Shown here: positions 1 to 9,085 of the stretch, piece by piece
How positions within the stretch are numbered: position 1 is the stretch's first letter
Layout of the letters: every line of letters begins with the position of its first letter
Source of the DNA: Geothermobacter hydrogeniphilus
GTDB lineage: Bacteria; Desulfobacterota; Desulfuromonadia; Desulfuromonadales; Geothermobacteraceae
Reading direction: 5' to 3'
Assembly: GCF_002093115.1 (NCBI RefSeq)
Contig: NZ_NAAD01000006.1
Location: 1 to 64,000 of the forward strand
Length of the DNA: 64,000 nucleotides
The notes under the pieces: model-generated
Seen by the model: only the letters and a program-made list of their open reading frames with translations
What the model was told of the DNA's origin: nothing
The model's database searches: none
Made by a program: the position numbers and the translations under genes

Positions 1-79
1 CCTGTCCCTGTCATTAACGACACAAAGCCCTTGCAAAAAGGGGGGAGACCATATACGGACTATCCATGAACTGGCTGCA

Positions 80-178
80 AATCCGTGCGTTCGGCCCATA
101 TCCCAGCTCCATTTTGCCCCATAGCCACTGCTATGAGGCTGCAATTGAGCCGAAATCTGTGCTCAAACGCCCGAATTT
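80..178. repeat. Palindromic intergenic element (CATAGC/GCTATG centre)
   Basis: The gene-free first 208 bases contain an inverted repeat CATAGC (120-125) / GCTATG (130-135) with a 4-base loop. It is flanked by weaker complementary pieces, TTCGGC (90-95) and GCCGAA (148-153). The centre matches the one in the element at 33.77 kb. No gene or promoter is recognised in 1-208. Confidence 0.35.
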
Positions 179-208
179 TCGCTTCAGCCTGTATAGTCCG
201 ACAGTCTC

Positions 209-1606
209 CTAGCGCTGAATACCGAGTTTCTTCAGGTATCGATAGAGCGTTGCGCGATGAACACCGAGGCGCCGGGCCGCGGCGCTCAGATTGCCGCGAT
301 GATAGTCCAGGGCTTCGCGGATCATTTCACGGGTCAACCCGACCGGGCAGGTGGAATGGGAGTGCCGGTCGCGGCTGGAAAGCTCGGCCGGGGCTTCGAG
401 CAGGCGTTCAGTCTGCGGCAGGGGATAAGGAGGGACAATCGGAGCGTCCGTCCGCGACTGGCCGCCGGACGCGAACGCCTGCCGCTCCCGCACCCATTCG
501 GCAAAGGCGCGCGCTCCGATCACCTCGGCCCGGGTCTCGATAAAGACCCGCTCCAGGACGTTGCGCAGCTCGCGGATATTTCCCGGCCAGAGATAGGCCT
601 GCAGCAGGGAAATGGCCTCGGGCGTCAGGCGTTCGATACGCCGCCGGTATTTTTTCGAGAAGGACCGCAGGAAATGGTCGACCAGCGGCGGAATATCCTC
701 GACCCTTTCCCGCAACGGCGGCAGGTGGATACGCAGCACCGCCAACCGGTGGTAGAGGTCGGCACGGAAGCGCCCTTCTCCGACCGCCTGCTCCAGCGGC
801 ACGTTGGTGGCACAAACGACACGCACATCAACCCGCTGTTCCCGCTCGGCACCGACCCGCTCAATGCAGCCGGTCTCCAGTACCCGCAGCAACTTGGCCT
901 GGATCTCGGCCGGCATGTCACCGACCTCATCGAGAAACAGAGTGCCGCCGTCGGCCCGTTCAAAGCGACCGCGATGGCTGCGGATCGCTCCGGTAAACGC
1001 ACCCTTTTCATGTCCGAACAGTTCCGACTCAAGCAACTCGGAACTGATCGCCGCACAATTGACCGCCACCAGCGGGCCATCGCACCGCTCACTGGCCCGG
1101 TGCAGCGCCGCGGCCACCAGCTCCTTGCCGGTGCCGGTTTCGCCGGTCACCACCACCGCCGCCTCGGTCGGACCATAACGTTCAATCTTGCGAAGCACAT
1201 CGCGCATCGCCGGGCTGCTTCCGATCAGGCCGAAGGTCTCCCCGGGGGGTTCGGACTCATGCTGTTGCAGGAACAGAGCGACCCGGTAACCGCTGTAATC
1301 ATCACTCAATCCCAGCGGCTCCAACGCCAGGTTAACCGTCTCGCCGGAAGGAAGACGCAGGACAACCCCGGAGAGAAGCGCGTCCTTCTCCACCACTTCG
1401 CGCAACAATTCGACCAGTGACGGCTGGCTGCCGGCGAACAGGGTCGAAAGATCTCTCCCGCGCAGCGCCTCGGGATCACTCGCGAACCGGTCGGCCAGTC
1501 GCACCGAGCAGCGTTCAACCCGCCAGCGCGAACCGCCGCCGAGCGCCACCAGGTCGGGTCTGACCGCGGGGAGATGTTCGATGGTCAAAGGAGAGGTCGA
1601 TTGCAT
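209..1606 (-). CDS. Sigma-54-dependent transcriptional activator (AAA+, Fis-type HTH)
   Basis: A 465-residue enhancer-binding protein that would remodel sigma-54 RNA polymerase. The N-terminal ~120 residues look like a PAS-type sensory region and lack a phosphoacceptor receiver. The AAA+ core has Walker A GETGTGKE (154-161), the sigma-54 contact loop GAFTGA (202-207), a Walker B ending LFLDE and an R-finger region. The last ~40 residues form a Fis-like HTH ([21 protein letters not shown]). The ATG at 1606 begins the first domain-like sequence, but it has no clear Shine-Dalgarno, and the frame stays open to 1765, so the start is uncertain. It stands alone, and its target genes cannot be read from the window. 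Confidence 0.9.
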   Translation of the reverse strand: MQSTSPLTIEHLPAVRPDLVALGGGSRWRVERCSVRLADRFASDPEALRGRDLSTLFAGSQPSLVELLREVVEKDALLSGVVLRLPSGETVNLALEPLGLSDDYSGYRVALFLQQHESEPPGETFGLIGSSPAMRDVLRKIERYGPTEAAVVVTGETGTGKELVAAALHRASERCDGPLVAVNCAAISSELLESELFGHEKGAFTGAIRSHRGRFERADGGTLFLDEVGDMPAEIQAKLLRVLETGCIERVGAEREQRVDVRVVCATNVPLEQAVGEGRFRADLYHRLAVLRIHLPPLRERVEDIPPLVDHFLRSFSKKYRRRIERLTPEAISLLQAYLWPGNIRELRNVLERVFIETRAEVIGARAFAEWVRERQAFASGGQSRTDAPIVPPYPLPQTERLLEAPAELSSRDRHSHSTCPVGLTREMIREALDYHRGNLSAAARRLGVHRATLYRYLKKLGIQR

Positions 1607-1756
1607 GACACAGACAATGTAACCGCTCTGCGGCGCGGCTTCAAGGGTTTGCGTGGCGGGTGCGGCAGGAATTGGCTTGTGGTTTGCGGATGTTACGGGA
1701 ACAAGTGGAGCCGGCCGCCCCCCAGCACCACCGTTCCGAGGCGGTCGAGATTCGTG

Positions 1757-1841
1757 CAGATGCAAGGCGCCCGAGGGCTGAAACCACAGGCGTAGCGACA
1801 GCTACGTCGAGGATTGAAGACCGAGGGCAACGCAGCAGATG
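1757..1841. repeat. Dispersed hairpin repeat (CAGATGCAAGGCG...CAACGCAGCAGATG)
   Basis: The ends CAGATGCAAGGCG and CAACGCAGCAGATG match the reverse complement of the element at 32.57-32.66 kb. The centre GTAGC (1792-1796) / GCTAC (1801-1805) is followed by GTCGA. The arms between ends and centre are only partly complementary. It lies between the start of the sigma-54 regulator and the end of phoU. Confidence 0.7.
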
Positions 1842-1865
1842 TGCGGATATCGGCCGCCCTACCTC

Positions 1866-2525
1866 TCAAGCTGTGTTGTGGTGTCGGATGATCTTCCCTT
1901 CAACCATATACACCACATCCTCCGCCACGTTGGTGGTCAAATCGGCGATTCGCTCCAGGTAGCGGGAAATCGAGAGATACTGAATCAGGCCATCGAGTTG
2001 TTCGGGCTGCTGACGAATGCGGTCCTTGGTCCTGGCGAAGCTCTCGCGGTGCAGACTGTCAACCTCATCGTCAAGATCAAGGACATCCAGGGCGAGGGCC
2101 AGATCCATGTTGACCAGGGAATCGAGGGTCTTCTTGAGCATCTTCTCCACCACCTCACTCATCCGCTGCACGGCGAAGGGCGGCTCCAGCTCCGGATCAT
2201 TCATCAGCTGCAGGGCGCGTTCGGCGAGATTGCCGGCTAGATCGTTGATCCGTTCGAAATCGTTGTTGATCTTCAGCACCGCGACGATATAGCGCAGATC
2301 GACGGCGACCGGCTGATGCAGGGCGAGGATTTTCAGGCACTCTTCCTCAAGGTCGACTTCCAGCTGGTTGACCTGGTCTCCCATTTCAATCACCTTGCGG
2401 GCCAGGTCGGCATCTCTTTTCAACAGAGCGAGAACCCCCTGCTGGACACTCTCTTCAACCAGCGCTGCCAGAGCGAGAATCATCTTTTTCAGCTTTTCCA
2501 TTTCCCGCAGCATGTGCACAGTCAT
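1866..2525 (-). CDS. phoU: Phosphate transport regulator PhoU
   Basis: A 219-residue cytoplasmic all-helical protein that links the Pst transporter to the PhoR sensor and represses the Pho response when phosphate is plentiful. It has the two tandem three-helix PhoU repeats, each with the metal-binding E/D-rich signature (NNDFERINDLAGNLAE in the first, SRYLERIADLTTNVAED in the second). The ATG at 2525 is chosen because GAGGAGGT lies just upstream; longer starts run into pstB. It is the last gene of pstSCAB-phoU, 10 bases after pstB. Length and sequence are normal for the family. Confidence 0.96.
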   Translation of the reverse strand: MTVHMLREMEKLKKMILALAALVEESVQQGVLALLKRDADLARKVIEMGDQVNQLEVDLEEECLKILALHQPVAVDLRYIVAVLKINNDFERINDLAGNLAERALQLMNDPELEPPFAVQRMSEVVEKMLKKTLDSLVNMDLALALDVLDLDDEVDSLHRESFARTKDRIRQQPEQLDGLIQYLSISRYLERIADLTTNVAEDVVYMVEGKIIRHHNTA

Positions 2526-2535
2526 CTTGACCTCC

Positions 2536-3390
2536 TCAGCCGAACCGGCCGGTAATATAGTCCTCGGTCTGCTTGACCTTCGGCTTGGTGAACATGGTCT
2601 CGGTCTCACCGTATTCAACGATCGTCCCCTGGTAGAAAAAGGCGGTGTAGTCGGAAATTCGCGCCGCCTGCTGCATGTTGTGGGTGACGATGACGATCGT
2701 GTAGCGACCGCGCAGGGCGCCGATCAGATCCTCGATCTTGGCAGTGGCCACCGGATCGATGGCCGAGGTCGGCTCATCCATCAGCAACACCTCGGGCTGC
2801 ACGGCGATCGCCCGGGCGATGCAGAGGCGCTGCTGCTGACCGCCGGAAAGGGCGGTGCCGGGTTTGTCGAGCTTGTCGTTGACCTCGTCCCAGAGCGCGG
2901 CAGCCTTGAGCGCCTCCTCCACCCGGTCCCGCATCTCGCTGCGGGGCAGAAGATAGTGCTGCTTCAAACCATAAGCGACATTGTCGAACACGCTCATCGG
3001 GAAGGGGGTCGGCTTCTGGAAAATCATGCCGATGCGGCGACGCAGCTCCAGAACGTCGATTTTCGAATCGAGAACATTCTCCCCGTCGAGCAACAGTTGC
3101 CCCGTAGCCCGCTGTCCCTTGTAAAGTTCGAAGATCCGGTTGTAGATACGCAGGTGGGTCGACTTGCCGCAACCGGACGGCCCGATAATGGCGGTCACTT
3201 TGCCGCTCAGAATGTCGAGATCATTGTTGATCAGCGCCTGCTGGTTGCCGTAGTAGAAATTCAATCCGCGCGCGGAAATTTTCACCTCCCCGCGGGGGCG
3301 GCTGATAACGTCGGAGTGTGTCCGGTCCATACTGTCGTCGTCCGGGCTGAGAGCCAGGCCGGTCTTGGGAACTGCGGTTGCGATATTCAT
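2536..3390 (-). CDS. pstB: Phosphate ABC transporter ATP-binding protein PstB
   Basis: The ATPase that powers phosphate import by PstCA. In 284 residues it shows Walker [10 protein letters not shown], the Q-loop [11 protein letters not shown] typical of PstB, signature [15 protein letters not shown], Walker [13 protein letters not shown] and the switch histidine THN. The stretch after the P-loop ([12 protein letters not shown]) departs from the common FLRTLNRMND of E. coli-like PstB. I believe this is a recognised PstB subclass and not damage. There is a ~35-residue N-terminal extension before the first strand. It lies 3 bases from pstA and 10 bases from phoU, in one operon. Confidence 0.97.
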   Translation of the reverse strand: MNIATAVPKTGLALSPDDDSMDRTHSDVISRPRGEVKISARGLNFYYGNQQALINNDLDILSGKVTAIIGPSGCGKSTHLRIYNRIFELYKGQRATGQLLLDGENVLDSKIDVLELRRRIGMIFQKPTPFPMSVFDNVAYGLKQHYLLPRSEMRDRVEEALKAAALWDEVNDKLDKPGTALSGGQQQRLCIARAIAVQPEVLLMDEPTSAIDPVATAKIEDLIGALRGRYTIVIVTHNMQQAARISDYTAFFYQGTIVEYGETETMFTKPKVKQTEDYITGRFG

Positions 3391-3393
3391 CGT

Positions 3394-4239
3394 TTATTTT
3401 CTCCTCAACCAGAGGGTGGTTCGGGCCAGCAGGGTGGCACTGAGAACGCCGAGGGTAATCAGCAGCGAGGCGCCCCAGGCCTTGGCCTGCCAGTCGGCAT
3501 AGGGACTCATCGCGTAGTTGAAGATGGTGACGGTCAGGTTGCCGATCGGCTCGTTGAGGGTCTCGAACCAGAACGGACTGTTCAGCGAGGTAAACAGCAG
3601 CGGCGCGGTTTCACCGCTGACCCGGGCCACGGCCAGCAGAATGCCGGTCACCAGACCGCTGCCGGCGGCCCGAAAAAGGATCTGCAGGGTGGTTTTCCAG
3701 CGCGGCGTGCCGAGACCGAGGGCCGCTTCGCGCAGACTGTCAGGAACCAGGTTGAGCATCTCCTCGGTGGTCCGGGCCACCACCGGCAGCATGATGATCG
3801 CCAGGGCGACGGCGCCGGCCCAGGCGGAGAAATCCCCCAGCGGCACCACGATCAGTCCGTAGACAAAGACGCCGACGATGATCGAGGGGGTCCCCATCAG
3901 CAGGTTGCTGCAGAAGCGGATGGCTTCGGCCAGACGAGACTGGCCGCCGAACTCGGCCAGGTAGACCCCGGTCAGCAACCCGAGAGGGATGCCGATCAGG
4001 CTGGCCAGCACGGTAATCAGCAGGGTGCCGACAATGGCATTGGCCAGTCCGCCGCCCATCATCCCCGGGGGAGCCGGCAGCTCGGTGAAAAACGCCCAGT
4101 TGATAGCGCCGACACCCCGCGCCATGATCACGTAGAGAATCCAGCCAAGGATGAAGAGACCGAACAGGGCGGCCAGCACGGAGATGATCCGCACCAGCAG
4201 ATCGGTCAACTTGCGCCTCGCCAGCGACCGCTCCCTCAC
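3394..4239 (-). CDS. pstA: Phosphate ABC transporter permease PstA
   Basis: An inner-membrane permease with six predicted helices that pairs with PstC to form the phosphate channel. It carries the ABC permease EAA-type loop (DSLREAALGLGTPRWKTT) and the SGETAPLLFT motif typical of PstA. I choose the GTG at 4239, whose last bases overlap the pstC stop (GTGA) and which has GGGAGGTG six bases upstream. The ATG at 4281 would overlap pstC by 46 bases and lacks a good ribosome site. With this start the protein has 281 residues. The tight overlap implies translational coupling with pstC. Confidence 0.95.
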   Translation of the reverse strand: MRERSLARRKLTDLLVRIISVLAALFGLFILGWILYVIMARGVGAINWAFFTELPAPPGMMGGGLANAIVGTLLITVLASLIGIPLGLLTGVYLAEFGGQSRLAEAIRFCSNLLMGTPSIIVGVFVYGLIVVPLGDFSAWAGAVALAIIMLPVVARTTEEMLNLVPDSLREAALGLGTPRWKTTLQILFRAAGSGLVTGILLAVARVSGETAPLLFTSLNSPFWFETLNEPIGNLTVTIFNYAMSPYADWQAKAWGASLLITLGVLSATLLARTTLWLRRK

Positions 4240-5159
4240 AGCCCACCTCCCATCTTGCGCCGGGTCCGTTTCAGCCACCACTGGGCAAGGATCTGCAGCA
4301 GCAGGGTCAGACCGAACAGCACCAGTCCCAGTTCCACCAGTGAACTGAGGTAAATATCCTCGGAGGCCTCGGTGAACTCGTTGGCCAGGGTCGAAGCGAT
4401 GCTGTTGCCGGCGGCAAACAGACTGGCGGATATTTCATGCCGGTTGCCGATGACAAAGGTTACCGCCATGGTTTCGCCGATGGCGCGCCCGAGACCAAGA
4501 AAACAGGCGCCGATGATCCCCTGGATGCCGTAGGGAATGGTCACCTTGCGGGTCACCTCCCAGGTGGTCGACCCCATCCCGTAGGCCGATTCCTTGACCA
4601 CCGCCGGCACCATGCGGAAAATGTCACGGGTCACCGCGGTGATAAAGGGCAGGATCATCAGCGCCAGGATGAACCCGGCACTGAGCATGCCGATGCCCAT
4701 CGGCGTTCCGGTAAAGAAGGGCCCGGGAATATGGGCCAGCAGCGGCTGTACCGTTTCGGACATGAAGGGAGCAAAGACGAACAGGCCCCACATGCCGTAG
4801 ATGATGCTCGGAATCGCCGCCAGCAGTTCGATTCCGCCGCCGACCAGGGCCGAAACCCGCGGCGGCGCCAGCTCCACCAGAAACAGGGCGATCGCCAAAC
4901 TTAAGGGGACGGCAATCAGCATGGCGATCAGGGTTGAAACCAGGGTTCCGTAAATGGTGCTGGCGGCGCCGAAGGTTTCACTGACCGGATCCCAGGTTTC
5001 GGTGACCAGGAAAGACCAGCCGAATTTTTCCAGCGACAACTGGGAGCCCTGCCAGAGCTCCCAGAAAATTGCCCCCACCACCAGCATCAGGACCAGTCCC
5101 CCGCCAAGAGTCAGGTAGTGGAAAACAGGATCCCAATCAAAACGTCGATGTGTCTGCAT
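4236..5159 (-). CDS. pstC: Phosphate ABC transporter permease PstC
   Basis: A 307-residue inner-membrane partner of PstA. It has an N-terminal transmembrane helix near residues 20-45 and a permease domain with the SAYGMGSTTWEVTRKVTIP coupling loop followed by GLGRAIGETMAV, a PstC hallmark. The ATG at 5159 is preferred because GGAG precedes it; 12 further codons upstream are open but lack a site. It follows pstS after a 110-base gap that contains a hairpin, and overlaps pstA by four bases. Confidence 0.95.
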   Translation of the reverse strand: MQTHRRFDWDPVFHYLTLGGGLVLMLVVGAIFWELWQGSQLSLEKFGWSFLVTETWDPVSETFGAASTIYGTLVSTLIAMLIAVPLSLAIALFLVELAPPRVSALVGGGIELLAAIPSIIYGMWGLFVFAPFMSETVQPLLAHIPGPFFTGTPMGIGMLSAGFILALMILPFITAVTRDIFRMVPAVVKESAYGMGSTTWEVTRKVTIPYGIQGIIGACFLGLGRAIGETMAVTFVIGNRHEISASLFAAGNSIASTLANEFTEASEDIYLSSLVELGLVLFGLTLLLQILAQWWLKRTRRKMGGGL

Positions 5160-5197
5160 GTATTCAACTCCGAAACCGGACTGCCTATGCACCAAAA

Positions 5198-5221
5198 CCG
5201 GCCCCTCTCAACAGGGGCCGG
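5198..5221 (-). terminator. Intercistronic hairpin between pstS and pstC
   Basis: A perfect 9-bp stem CCGGCCCCT (5198-5206) / AGGGGCCGG (5213-5221) with a 6-base loop, between the pstS stop and the pstC start. There is no U-tract on the transcript side, so it is more likely a processing or partial-attenuation hairpin than a full terminator. This is a common way to make the binding protein in excess over the permease. Confidence 0.6.
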
Positions 5222-5269
5222 CTCTGATCGTCAGTTTTCTGCTCCCGCAAGGAGCGTTTCGTCTCGAAC

Positions 5270-6331
5270 CTACTTCCAGACCGGCTTTCCGGAAGCCTTG
5301 ATTTCCTGGCGCCAGGTTGCTTCAACCATGTCCACGACCTTGGCCGGCATCGGCACATAGTCGAGATTGTTGGCAATCTCGCCGCCATTCTTGTAACACC
5401 AGTCGAAGAAGGAGAGAACCGCCCGGGCGGTCTCCGGCTTGACCTGGTTCTTGTACATGAGGATGAAGGACGCCCCGGTAATCGGCCAGCTGTTTTCCCC
5501 CGGCTGATTGGTCAGGACCATGTAGTAACCCTTGGCGTTGGCCCAATCGGCACCGGCAGCCGCAGCCTGAAACGTTTCACTGGTCGGAGCGACATAGTTG
5601 CCGTCGCTGTTTTTCAGCAGCACATGGTTCATCTTGTTCTGCAGCGCGTAGGCGTACTCGACGTAACCGATGGAACCCTTGACCCGCTGGACATAGGAGG
5701 CGACGCCTTCATTGCCTTTGCCGCCGACCCCGACCGGCCAGTTGACCGCCTTGTTGTTGCCGATCTTTTTCGCCCAGGAGGACGAAACCTTGGTCAGGTA
5801 ATTGGTAAAAATCCAGGTGGTCCCGGAACCGTCCGAACGATGCACCACGGTGATCGCCTGGTCGGGGAGGGCAAGACCCTGGTTGTCGGCCTGGATGCGG
5901 GCATCATTCCATTTGCTGATCTTGCCCTGGAAAATGTCGGCCAGCAGCTTCCCGGAAAGTTTCAGCTGTCCCGCACTGATACCGGGGACATTGACTACCG
6001 GTACCACGCCGCCCATGATCATCGGGAACTGCAGCAGCCCGGCGGCTTCGAGATCAACCGGCTTGAGGGGAGCATCGGACGCACCGAAATCAACGGTTTT
6101 GGCCTTGATCTGGCGAATTCCTCCACCGGAACCGATCGACTGGTAGTTGAGTCTGACCTTGGCCACCCGGTAGTACTGATAGGCCCACTGCGAATAGACC
6201 GGGAACGGGAAGGTCGCGCCGGCGCCATTGATGGTGCGGGATTTGGCCAGGGCCGGAACCGCGCCGACGGCCAGGGTCAGGGCCAGAGCGATCAGCAGGA
6301 TCCGTTTACATTGCTGCAGCATCTGTTTCAT
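5270..6331 (-). CDS. pstS: Phosphate ABC transporter substrate-binding protein PstS
   Basis: A 353-residue periplasmic phosphate-binding protein. A Sec signal peptide (KR then a hydrophobic stretch, cleavage near ALA|KS at ~residue 29) precedes the mature protein starting INGAGATFPFPVYSQW. Phosphate-contact segments typical of PstS are present: GAGATFP, GSGGGI, DFGASDAP and HRSDGSGTTW. Two ATGs, 6331 and 6322, are both reasonably placed behind purine-rich sites; the first is kept. It is the first gene of the operon, with Pho-box-like repeats 84 or more bases upstream. Confidence 0.97.
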   Translation of the reverse strand: MKQMLQQCKRILLIALALTLAVGAVPALAKSRTINGAGATFPFPVYSQWAYQYYRVAKVRLNYQSIGSGGGIRQIKAKTVDFGASDAPLKPVDLEAAGLLQFPMIMGGVVPVVNVPGISAGQLKLSGKLLADIFQGKISKWNDARIQADNQGLALPDQAITVVHRSDGSGTTWIFTNYLTKVSSSWAKKIGNNKAVNWPVGVGGKGNEGVASYVQRVKGSIGYVEYAYALQNKMNHVLLKNSDGNYVAPTSETFQAAAAGADWANAKGYYMVLTNQPGENSWPITGASFILMYKNQVKPETARAVLSFFDWCYKNGGEIANNLDYVPMPAKVVDMVEATWRQEIKASGKPVWK

Positions 6332-6414
6332 CCTCTCAAGTCTCCTTTTCGGCCCGGGCTCATCCCGGCGCCACGTTTATTGATCATTCACGCGGTCGAT
6401 TCTGGAGAGGGCGG

Positions 6415-6447
6415 GTTAGAGTTTTGTTAGCAATCGGTTAAAAGTCT
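6415..6447 (-). promoter_or_regulatory. Probable Pho box, three 11-bp repeats upstream of pstS
   Basis: On the plus strand GTTAG (6415), GTTAG (6426) and GTTAA (6437) occur at exact 11-base intervals; read toward pstS this is TTAAC-N6-CTAAC-N6-CTAAC. PhoB/PhoP response regulators bind direct repeats with 11-base spacing. The position, 84 bases upstream of the pstS start, fits. The same motif and orientation recur before phoB at 21.78 kb. Confidence 0.7.
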
Positions 6448-6502
6448 GCAAAAGGCGACCGGAAGCGGATCTGTTCAGAGGCCGGAAGCCAAGTTCAGCC
6501 TG

Positions 6503-6532
6503 GTTAGCAAACCATTGTTAGGGCGGTGTTAG
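6503..6532 (-). promoter_or_regulatory. Second cluster of GTTAG repeats upstream of pstS
   Basis: GTTAG occurs at 6503, 6517 and 6528 (spacings 14 and 11). The last pair has the same 11-base phasing as the cluster at 6415-6447. It may be a distal PhoB site for pstS, or may act on the divergent trmO. Support is weaker than for the proximal cluster. Confidence 0.45.
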
Positions 6533-6591
6533 GACTTGACGAATAACGGCAGGAAGAGAAGAATGTGGTTTCATCAGGAGGAGTACCGACG

Positions 6592-7323
6592 ATGTCCGAA
6601 CCGATCAACCTGCCAGTCGAGCCGAATCTGCAACTGAAGATCATCGCCCGGGCGCGCTCTCCTTTTCGGGAGAAGTTCGCCGCGCCAAGGCAACCGGGAC
6701 TGGTTCCGGCAGCAGAGGGATTCATTGAACTGCTGCCGCCCTACAACCGCAAAGAAGCGTTGAAGGACATCGAACAGTACAGCCACATCTGGCTGCTGTT
6801 TCTCTTTGACCAGGTTCCGGCCGACAAGCCATGGCAGCCGACGGTGCGGCCGCCACGCCTCGGCGGCAACCGGCGCAGCGGGGTCTTTGCCACCCGCTCC
6901 CCTTTCCGCCCCAATCGTATCGGCATGTCGGTGATCAAACTGTGCGGCGTCGAACAACGGGAAGGAAAGCTGGGCCTGGTCGTGACCGGCCTCGACCTGA
7001 TTGATCGGACTCCCATCATCGATATCAAGCCCTACCTCCCCTACGTCGACCAGGTGGAGAACGCCTCGGCCGGCGCCTTCGCCAAAGCCCCGGCGGCGGA
7101 ACGCCGGGTACGCTTCAGCGCGCCGGCCCGCGAAGCCCTGGCCGGACGGCAGGAGCTGGAAACCCTGATCAACCAGACCCTCGCTCTCGACCCGCGTCCC
7201 GGCTACCGGCACGGCGAAGGCACGGGCGAATTCGGCATGAACCTCTCAGGCTGCAACATCCGCTGGCGGGAAGAAGAAGACGGGCCGCTGGTGATAAACA
7301 TTGAAGATGATCACGAAAAATGA
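6592..7323 (+). CDS. trmO: tRNA (N6-threonylcarbamoyladenosine37-N6)-methyltransferase TrmO-like
   Basis: A 243-residue protein of the TsaA/TrmO (former VirR/YaeB) family, which uses S-adenosylmethionine to methylate t6A37 in tRNAs reading ACY codons. The N-terminal beta-barrel domain shows the family motifs YSHIWLLFLFD, GVFATRSPFRPNRIGMS and LDLIDRTPIIDIKPYLPYVD. The C-terminal part has DPRPGYRHGEG. The ATG at 6592 has AGGAGGAG upstream. It is divergent from pstS. Confidence 0.93.
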   Translation: MSEPINLPVEPNLQLKIIARARSPFREKFAAPRQPGLVPAAEGFIELLPPYNRKEALKDIEQYSHIWLLFLFDQVPADKPWQPTVRPPRLGGNRRSGVFATRSPFRPNRIGMSVIKLCGVEQREGKLGLVVTGLDLIDRTPIIDIKPYLPYVDQVENASAGAFAKAPAAERRVRFSAPAREALAGRQELETLINQTLALDPRPGYRHGEGTGEFGMNLSGCNIRWREEEDGPLVINIEDDHEK

Positions 7324-7408
7324 ACCCGGTTCAACTCGCTGATTTTGCCTTATCTATTGATTTCATCGTACGATGCGGCATCATCCCGATTCACGGTGAG
7401 ACACTTAA

Positions 7409-9085
7409 ATGACACTGGTCCTTGCCTTACTCCAGCAGATGTCGCTGTTCCTGGTCATCGCCTACCTGTTCACCAAGTCGCCGATTTTCCGGCCGCTGGC
7501 GGGAGATACTCTGCGTGCCCGCCACAAGCTGATTCTCTATTTCGTCTTCTCAGTCTTTTCGATCCTCGGCACCTATTTCGGGTTGCCGGTCCAGGACGCC
7601 ATTGCCAATACGCGAGCCATCGGCGCGGTTCTCGCCGGGCTGATCGGCGGGCCGGTACTCGGGCTCTCAGTCGGTCTGACCAGCGGCCTGCATCGCTATT
7701 CGCTGGGAGGCTTTACCGCTTTTTCCTGTGGTGTTTCCACCACCATTGAGGGCCTGGTTGGCGGACTGGTCCATCTCTACCTGGTCAGACGCGGCCAGTC
7801 CGACAGGGTTTACAGTCCACAGACCGCCTTTGTTGCCACCTTCTGCGCCGAACTGCTGCAGATGGCCATCATTCTGCTGCTCTCGCGACCGTTTGAAGAT
7901 GCCCTGTCCCTGGTGCGGGCCATTGCCCTGCCGATGGTCCTCGCCAACAGCACCGGCGCCGCCATTTTCACCAGTATCATCCGCGACCAGAAACGGATGT
8001 ACGACAAATTCGGCGCCATTTTCTCAGCCAAGGCCCTGCGCATCGCCGAACGGGCACTGGGGCTCTTGTCCCGGGGTCTCAATCAGAAAACCGCTGAGCA
8101 GCTGGCCCTGATCATCCACGACGAAACCGGGGTCGGAGCGGTGGCGATCACCGACCGGGAGAAAATTCTCGCCTTTGTCGGCGCGGGCTCCGACCACCAT
8201 CACCCGGGCAGCGCCATCACCTCCGGTTTCACCCGCAAGGCAATCGCGAGCAACCGGGTTGTTTACGCCGACGGCGTGCGGGAACATTTTCACTGCACCA
8301 TCTCCGGAACCTGCCCACTCGGCTCGGCGCTTGTCGTTCCGCTGCACGTTGACAATGAAGTCATCGGCACCATAAAGCTCTACGAACCGCAGCAGAAACT
8401 CTTTCTCAACCTCAACCGCACCCTGGGGGAAGGCATCGCCAACCTGCTGTCCCATCAGCTGCTGAGAACCCGTTTCGAAGAGCAGAAAAACCTGCTGGTC
8501 AAATCGGAGCTCAAACTGGTTCAGGCCCAGATCAACCCCCACTTCCTGTTTAACGCTCTCAACACCGTGATTGCCGTCATTCGCAAGGATGCCGACCGGG
8601 GCCGGGACCTGCTGCTGCATCTGTCCAATTTTTTCCGCAAGAACCTGAAACGGACCAGCGACCTGGCAACGCTCGAAGAGGAACTTGACCATGTCAACTC
8701 CTACCTGAAGCTTGAAAAAGCCCGATTCGAAGACCGGCTCAGGGTCGAGATGGAGGTCGATCCCGCCCTGCTCAAACTGAAAATGCCGATCTTCGTTCTC
8801 CAGCCGATCCTGGAAAACGCCGTCAAACACGGGATCTCCAACATCCTCGGGCAGGGGATCATCCGCCTGACCGCCCTCCAGCAGGGAGATTGCGTCGTCA
8901 TCACCATTGAAGATAATGCCGGCCTCTACAAGGCAGGACACCAGAGCGGACTGGGAATGAACATCGTTGACAAGCGGATCCGGCGCCTGTACGGCGACCA
9001 GTTCGGCCTGGCGGTCGATTGCATCCCCGACGAGAAGACCCTGGTCACGATCAGGCTTCCGGGCGAGATGAGGTCGGTCGCATGA
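7409..9085 (+). CDS. LytS/BtsS-type sensor histidine kinase
   Basis: A 558-residue membrane kinase. Residues 1-~190 hold a 5TM-Lyt-like sensor (several hydrophobic helices with the GLIGGPVLGLSVGLTSGLHRY loop). Residues ~215-350 form a GAF-like domain, followed by the LytS-type histidine kinase region NPHFLFNALN with the phospho-histidine at ~378, and a HATPase with N-box ENAVKHGIS and a GLGMN G-box. The overlap ATGA couples it to the next gene. The architecture is that of BtsS (YehU), a high-affinity pyruvate sensor in E. coli; the ligand here is inferred only. The following TRAP carboxylate transporter genes support a metabolite-uptake role. Confidence 0.92.
   Translation: MTLVLALLQQMSLFLVIAYLFTKSPIFRPLAGDTLRARHKLILYFVFSVFSILGTYFGLPVQDAIANTRAIGAVLAGLIGGPVLGLSVGLTSGLHRYSLGGFTAFSCGVSTTIEGLVGGLVHLYLVRRGQSDRVYSPQTAFVATFCAELLQMAIILLLSRPFEDALSLVRAIALPMVLANSTGAAIFTSIIRDQKRMYDKFGAIFSAKALRIAERALGLLSRGLNQKTAEQLALIIHDETGVGAVAITDREKILAFVGAGSDHHHPGSAITSGFTRKAIASNRVVYADGVREHFHCTISGTCPLGSALVVPLHVDNEVIGTIKLYEPQQKLFLNLNRTLGEGIANLLSHQLLRTRFEEQKNLLVKSELKLVQAQINPHFLFNALNTVIAVIRKDADRGRDLLLHLSNFFRKNLKRTSDLATLEEELDHVNSYLKLEKARFEDRLRVEMEVDPALLKLKMPIFVLQPILENAVKHGISNILGQGIIRLTALQQGDCVVITIEDNAGLYKAGHQSGLGMNIVDKRIRRLYGDQFGLAVDCIPDEKTLVTIRLPGEMRSVA

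Noticed and set aside
2368-4353. 661-codon open frame on the plus strand opposite pstB/pstA/pstC
   Set aside because: It is antisense to well-recognised transporter genes, has no domain and no ribosome site; long antisense frames are expected in GC-rich DNA.
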